Part shown: in pieces, positions 58,302 to 64,000 of the stretch
How positions within the stretch are numbered: the stretch's first letter is position 1
Layout of the letters: each line of letters opens with the position of its first letter
DNA from: Isoetes taiwanensis
Lineage: Eukaryota; Streptophyta; Lycopodiopsida; Isoetales; Isoetaceae
Direction of reading: 5' to 3'
Length of the DNA: 64,000 bases
Assembly: GCA_021234155.1 (NCBI GenBank)
Contig: JAJEKV010000021.1
Span: forward strand, 13,515,760-13,579,759
Notes under the pieces: generated by a model
Databases searched by the model: none
The model's input: only the letters and a program-made list of their open reading frames with translations
What the model was told of the DNA's origin: nothing
Made by a program: the position numbers and the translations under genes

Positions 58302-61300
58302 CACTACAAGAGGATGGGCTCATAGTGTCAACCCTTGTGTCAAGGCATACGAGTAGCGACAACTTTGTGTCAAATGCTACTATCTTGACACAAAATGCTT
58401 CTTTTGTGTTAGAATTGTGTCAAGGTCATAGTATCAATTCTTCTGTCGAAGCAATGACAACTTTAAGTCAAGTTTACATTGCATTTTAAGTGGATTCTTG
58501 CAACAACTTCTAAAGAATATTATAACTAAGTTGTGACAACTTTTCTTGGGGCGTATAACAAAATGCCATTCAATTTAGCATCTAGTATTTTGACGTAATA
58601 CATATAAACAATGTGAATCAGCTTACATAGTGCAAACCATTCATGCATCTTATTGATAAAACGTCATCCAGTTTTTTAGGCCAATCTTGTAGGGATAATG
58701 TTGAATATCGATATTTATAATGGTTATCTCTACCATTAGAATAATAGCATGAAGATTAACAATACTGACTAATGATATATGAACACATCAATTTGTTGTC
58801 TTACATAACTCAATGGCATATATCTCATCATCATCTAGTTATATAAATGAAGAGTCAAATCTTTCAGTACTTCTGAATGATCATGCACATGTTTTGTACA
58901 TTTTCATCTTTAATGTAATCATCATCGTCATAGCCATGAACATGGATGGGTGCATTGAATGGACACCATTGGACATAATCAACTTTCATATCACTGTCTC
59001 ATTTTCTATCTTTCTTACAATGACGTGCATAATTGATGACAAAAATATGCTGTAGGAAAATCGTGCTTACTTACATTTTAGAAATGATAGTTCATTTGCA
59101 TAATACACGCATGTGCATCATTATACTCTAGTCCCAATAAACACAACACCTTCTAGCTCCCTCACCAATGAATGTACTATGAGAGCTAGAGGTTTCCTCA
59201 GTAATTGAATCAAATGTAATTATCGATGGAGGACACAACATCAATTAAATAGAACACGAGTATAATCGTTCCAAAAGAAAGAATTGTAGTTTATAATGAA
59301 TGCCATACATCGGACTCAAATCAGTTCTCATAAAGGAAAGAAAACTAATAATTATAAATTTTGCAAAGAGCAAAAAGTTACGTAAATGCTCATGCTTTAG
59401 AACAAATGGCATGCATATTTTAATATGCTTTAAATGCCCTTCGAATATAAGCTCTAGTGCAAACAAATTAAAGTTTGAGGAAGGCTTCATGTTGCAAACA
59501 ATTTCAAAATTATATGTGATATATATGACCACTTCGATGCATCTACAACAATATTCTACTATAGGAATTATTTCAGCTAATATAGACAGACCAAGCTCAG
59601 AGCATGGAATGAATATTGTGGAAGGCAGTGACTAACAAGAACCAAAAATCTCTAGTAAGTGCTATTCTTTAGGCTATGAGCTTAAGCCAAATAGAAAGAT
59701 TGTTTCAGAACCATTGTCTAGGATTCAAATTTAAACTTATTTGTCTTATCATGGAAAATATTTATTGTATTTCTATTGCCTTCTATAGCAATGGAACGGG
59801 TTCCATTAATATCACGTTCTCCTACATCTAGAGTTGGAAGGATCAACTTGCCATGTTAATCGGGCTTGTTGGAACTCCAGGAGTTCTATTTGTTCCAAGA
59901 CACCTTGAACAATGAGAATTGCACCCTTCACGTCTCTCGTTAATGCACGTAAAAACCATTGCAATAGGCAAGACAAAAATATATCATAGGAAATACGTAG
60001 ACTACACTTTTCGCTTTTAGATTTTTTAAATTCTCTAGCAGGGTCTGGCAACATATGGCAAGAAAGAGGTCTGGCTCCGAAACAGGTCTTAGTGCCGCCG
60101 TCGTCTTTCCATTCTTTGTTGTATCACCAAATCTCACTTAGATGGCGATTCATTTATGCAAGTCGACTGGCTGTTAATACATGACATAGCATTATAGTCG
60201 CAGCAGTTCCGTCTTCCAGCTTCGCACAAATGGAGTCCTGCCCTAAAGTACTCTACAAGAAAAAACATACTTCATTTGGAGAAACCAGGTAGAAAATATC
60301 AGACGAGGTAGAAAAAACATACTCCATTTGGAGATTTCTCAGGTAAATTCGTATCAGTTTTTAGTAATCTTTCTCTTGTTTTTCTCTCTTCGTTTGATCT
60401 CCAGGGTCTACAAAGGCGGGGAGGCAGAGATGGACCAAGAATGGATCCGAATGGATTAAGGCTTGAAGTTCCTTTGTCAACGAAAGTGTTTTGGCTGCCC
60501 TCATGAACGAAATGAAAAAATGTTGAAGGGATGACTCGAACACCTCATCCAGTCCATCTGAGAAGCAGAAGTATGGCTCAGAAAAGAACATGGAAACTAA
60601 GAAAACGGGAAAGGGGAGGTAAGAGGATTGATCGCTTTAGTTCTTTCTTTCTTGTCAATTTGTTGTGAAGCTCCTTATAAACGTTATACATGTCTTGAAA
60701 ATGCCTTTGCATCTATATTGTTTCATTAAATCTTAAATGGGCTATGCTCCCTTTGCTAGTTTATCTAAAGGTATCAGTCGCTGATTGCAAACTGGAACAT
60801 ACTATAGCCTTGCAATGCTAGGTTTTTAGCCCACTTCAGCATCTCAATCTCATGTGGCCTCATGGTCGTGCCAATGTCAATGAAAATAGAGTTCAGTCTG
60901 TACATGATAATGCACTGAATAAATTGTGGTAGTTTTATGAAAGGTTTTAGTCAGAGATCCAGGGCACAAAGACCAAATGTCAGCAGACATCTTGTTAGTA
61001 TTCCTACAAAAATTCAGGGCACAATAATTATGCATTATGTGTGCATTTATCTCAAACTATTTTTAAGTGAGTGGCACATACTGGACATTTTCCTAGTCAT
61101 TTTTTCTTTGCTTGGAATCTCTCCTGCATCATCAAACCTCCTGAACTTACCCAAGAAAGAGCTGCCAGTCTTATTATATGATTACATGCTTTTGTCCTGC
61201 CTGGCTTATACGAACAAGGAAGTCAGATTCACTGCAAGCTAGCATGTATTTACGGCTGACTGTCATACGCTTGTTGCCTAGTATATTGTGTCTAGTATTA

Positions 61301-62824
61301 TTCTTTAGTCCAACGCATCGCTGAAAAGCCCGCGAACAGTTTAGAAAGTGCAGTTTATTTCATAATTTTATGAAGATTAGAGCTTGGATAAAGGAGTGAG
61401 AAGGCAATGGTGGTAGAATTTAATGCAGGTTTGCAATGCTTGAATGGTATATTGTGCCCATTGCTCAGTAATGCAAAAATATATTGTAGACTAATGTAGC
61501 AATATCCAAAGCAGATAAATCATTCTGGCTGTCTGACAGAGTGTGTATCATGTGCGGTCTTGACTAATATGCAGTAAAAAATAAGCTGAATGTATGTAGA
61601 GTGTTCCACTCTTGTTTCATCATAACGTGGCAGTTTATTCAATTGTATCTACTTAGAGACAGACTTTAGTCTGCTCTGTAAAAAGAAAATAGGTTTCCTT
61701 TTTAGGTTGAATGTGTTGCTCTAATCTCGTATTTCCTATTATAGCATAAAGGAATTGGGTTGTGGCAAGGAAAAGGTCAGCGCATTATTTTCAAGATGAA
61801 ATCAAGGAAGAGCAAGAAGGTTAAGCTTTTAAGTAGCTTTACATCTGTTAGCTAAGCTTCCATTTATATTTTTCAGTTCAATTTTGAATAAATGCCAAAT
61901 GTATGCTACGTCTATAGTGCTGACATTGATTCACATTGGTTTGGAGACTTATCTGATATACGTTTATAAATGTAACATTTAGGAGAATAACGGAAAGGAG
62001 AATGATGGGGGTGAAGGCACTTCACAAGAACCAAGAAATGCAGATGATCGTGCAAATGCAGATGATTAAAAAATTTTATTGCTTAGCATATGAATTTCTT
62101 GCCCTATGAGCATTTACAATGTTGGAATCTTATTTTTTATAAATGAAAAGTCATTTTCTCCACCACCTCGTTTGTTGTAATTTTGAATTAATTTTAAAAA
62201 TGAAAATCGTAGGTTTATGGAATTACTATTGGTTACATTTTTATCATAAAGTATGGTGGAAGTTTGTTGTTTCACCTGCTGCTATGATAGACTTCTTTGA
62301 CACAAAACCAGGTGCGCTAAGTGATGCACAGTATGTGAAATATTAGTCACAACTTTTTTATGATTGCGTTAAACAAAGTTAGTTATATTTAGTCGCTAAG
62401 TATGTCAAACTATTGCATTGCAATTGACAAAATATACATGTATCTTTATTATTATGATGAAATGATTAAGTTACATATTCCAATTATTTGTTGCTGTATA
62501 TTCCAGTTATTTGTTGCAAATGTGTCGTCGTTATGCCAAAATACTTGACGATGTAAAGCAATAAACTTCTTACAAAGTTAGTAGCAATATTGATGTTATT
62601 TTGACGTTATCATTGTTACAAATGGCCTTTACATCAACCGTTGTGGCAAATGATCAAGCCACAAGGTTGACGCAATGGTTGACGCCCGGGTGACAATTTT
62701 GTGGCAAATGATCGCGTCATGTATAGCGTCAAGAATGTGACAAGAATGGGAGTCCTAAAGGTTCCATTTGTGTCAGCAATTTTGACGTTATACTTGACGA
62801 TATGGGCACCCTTCTCTTGTAGTG
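58302..62824. mobile_element. CACTA (EnSpm/CMC) DNA transposon, 4523 bp, nested
   Basis: It starts CACTACAAGAGGATGGGCTC and ends with the inverse of CACTACAAGAGAAGGGTGCC. The four bases TCCA stand on both sides (58298-58301, 62825-62828); the family usually duplicates three. Sub-terminal motifs ttgtgtcaa/ttgacacaa (58338-58440) and ttgacg/ttgtgtca (62530-62800) are dense, as in this superfamily. No TNP2-like transposase ORF is seen, so it is probably non-autonomous. It splits chromovirus 3. Confidence 0.92.
60405..62069 (+). pseudogene. Exon-like pieces inside the CACTA element
   Basis: Three pieces look spliced: 60405-60618 after ctccag and before gtaaga (Lys/Ser/Glu-rich, two TGA in the best frame), 61745-61819 after atag and before gttaag (GIGLWQGKGQRIIFKMK), and 61983-62069 after tttag to TAA (ENNGKENDGGEGTSQEP). 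Joined phases do not agree in the frame that keeps all three open. They could be remains of the element's own gene or a captured host gene. I do not recognise the protein. Confidence 0.3.
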
Positions 62825-62828
62825 TCCA

Positions 62829-64000
62829 TCCTTGGGTTCACCAAGTTGCATGCAAGTCCATGTGCAAGTCATCGGCTCGCCTCGCCTAGTTGCTTCTCCA
62901 TCGAGCTTCCAAACTTCCTTGTTTGATCCCCTCGATCACATGGCTTGGACGTTGTCACGTTCCACTATGCCGTCTTCTTGTCTTGAGGTACCTTCCGGTG
63001 GCTTTGATTGTGCTCGTCAGTTTTGATCCTCCTGTTGCCTCTAGGGAGCTCGTGGAAGAAGTCGGTTGCTAGCACTTCTCCAGCTTTCACTTCCTGACCT
63101 TTGTCCCTCTATGCATGTCGGTCTCTCTGGCAAGTAAAGCATCATGGCTCTCCTCCCTGCTGGCTATATTGTCGGGATGATGGATCCTTATATCGCCCGG
63201 CTTGACCCTTGAGTTGAAGGAGTACACGCCTTTAAATATACTCGTGCCGTTGAATAGCGGCTATTATCTTGAACTCTCTTTTTGCCGAAGGTGCTTCAGT
63301 TGCTATCCTTGTCGTTAAGGTGTCGAATGCTTCTACCTTGGGCGTTTGACGTGCCACATGTCGGAGGTATGATCGGCTTCTTCTCTTCTAATTACTGGTA
63401 GGAGTACCTGACGAAGCCATCACCTAGTTGTTGAAGGCATATCTCCTCGTCGCAGTGGCTTTCGTAAGTGCATCTCCATCTAATACACGTGTCATAGCGC
63501 ATCACCCTATATTACCACAAGGTGGAATTATGGTTGTCGAGATGTTGCCTTCTTAGTTGGCTCGTTGTTGTCGGGGCGTTCCTCCTATTGTTGAGGCCAC
63601 TCATGTCATAAGTTCGTCAAGTGTTGTTGCTGTCACAAGAGGTAGTGTTGCGTCCTGACGATGTCCTGGTGCAGCGCTGATGATCTTGACATGACCGGTG
63701 CTGTCTTTTGTTCTGACATTGGGTGGACGAGCGGTCTTCTACTTAAGGGCACTTCCGGAAGTGTTTGGAGTCGAAGGTTTGCTTGGCCTCCGATCGTTTC
63801 TCCCTCGTACTTGCTCTTCCATTTTGATCTTGGGCTATTGTTGTGCTTCCTTGCTTCCTCTTTTGGTAGTCGAAGTGAAGGAGCTTCCTGATCTAAGTGC
63901 TAAATCCATAAAACATGACTGTACTCATGTTTCTCCACTATATCTGTGAACATCCGAGGTATACAATACACATATACGCATTTACATTGGGATTTTAATT
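62829..64000 (-). mobile_element. Chromovirus 3 internal region, right part
   Basis: It resumes after the CACTA element and continues to the window end. By position it should be gag and its upstream leader on the minus strand, but no knuckle or clean frame is readable. ORFs on the plus strand are antisense shadows. The 5' LTR must lie beyond 64000. Confidence 0.5.

Noticed and set aside
62701-63949. Plus-strand ORFs at the window end
   Set aside because: They lie in CACTA sub-terminal repeats or antisense to a decayed retrotransposon and show no domain.

Overview
This window is nuclear DNA of a land plant. It has spliced introns, a plant GCR1-type receptor gene, pentatricopeptide-repeat (PPR) and omega-3 desaturase fragments, chromodomain-bearing Ty3/gypsy retrotransposons and a CACTA transposon. 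The single intact host gene in 64 kb, the many decayed transposons and the style of the PPR fragments suggest a large, repeat-rich genome, perhaps a fern or another seed-free plant. That placement is inference. Almost every ORF longer than 60 codons is a broken transposon piece, a gene relic or a chance reading of a repeat.

Layout. 491-4336 is a tandem array of a roughly 1.13 kb GC-rich unit, followed by a T-tract/A-tract junction, a very CpG-rich block (4405-4940) and short duplications. 10.0-11.65 kb holds four fold-back or terminal-inverted-repeat elements. 12.4-15.25 kb is a 2.8 kb degenerate array built on AGATTC. 15.8-17.9 kb holds three unrelated gene relics on one strand: the last three exons of an omega-3 fatty-acid desaturase, a shattered PPR gene and a piece of a TMK-type receptor kinase. 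19.3-19.7 kb has two LINE tails facing each other. 21.1-21.9 kb has a 545 bp MITE beside another PPR relic.

22155-28117 is a Ty3/gypsy chromovirus with a perfect 5 bp target duplication, internally deleted at its 5' end and full of stops. Just beyond it, 28.3-31.2 kb carries a decayed gene for an uncharacterised Cys-rich protein whose core looks like an RNase H-fold/DDE enzyme. 34259-38221 (minus strand) is a complete nine-exon GCR1 seven-transmembrane receptor gene of 324 codons plus stop. Its exon phases all agree, it has no stops, and one intron uses a GC donor.

38.3-42 kb is a GGATC-rich patch, an LTR remnant, and two convergent 5'-truncated LINEs with a PPR relic between them. 43.1-45.6 kb has a duplicated, partly tRNA-like repeat and a 270 bp duplicated exon-like block. 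45.6-52.4 kb is a second decayed chromovirus on the minus strand. 52711 to the window end is a third element of the same family: its LTR is split by a second copy of the 545 bp MITE, pol is not visible, and its interior is split by a 4523 bp CACTA transposon (58302-62824). The nesting orders events clearly: chromovirus first, then MITE and CACTA.

The best-supported gene is GCR1. The most interesting uncharacterised items are the DDE-like Cys-rich gene family, the higher-order AGATTC array with its duplicated tails, and the repeated finding of two LINE 3' ends meeting head-on.
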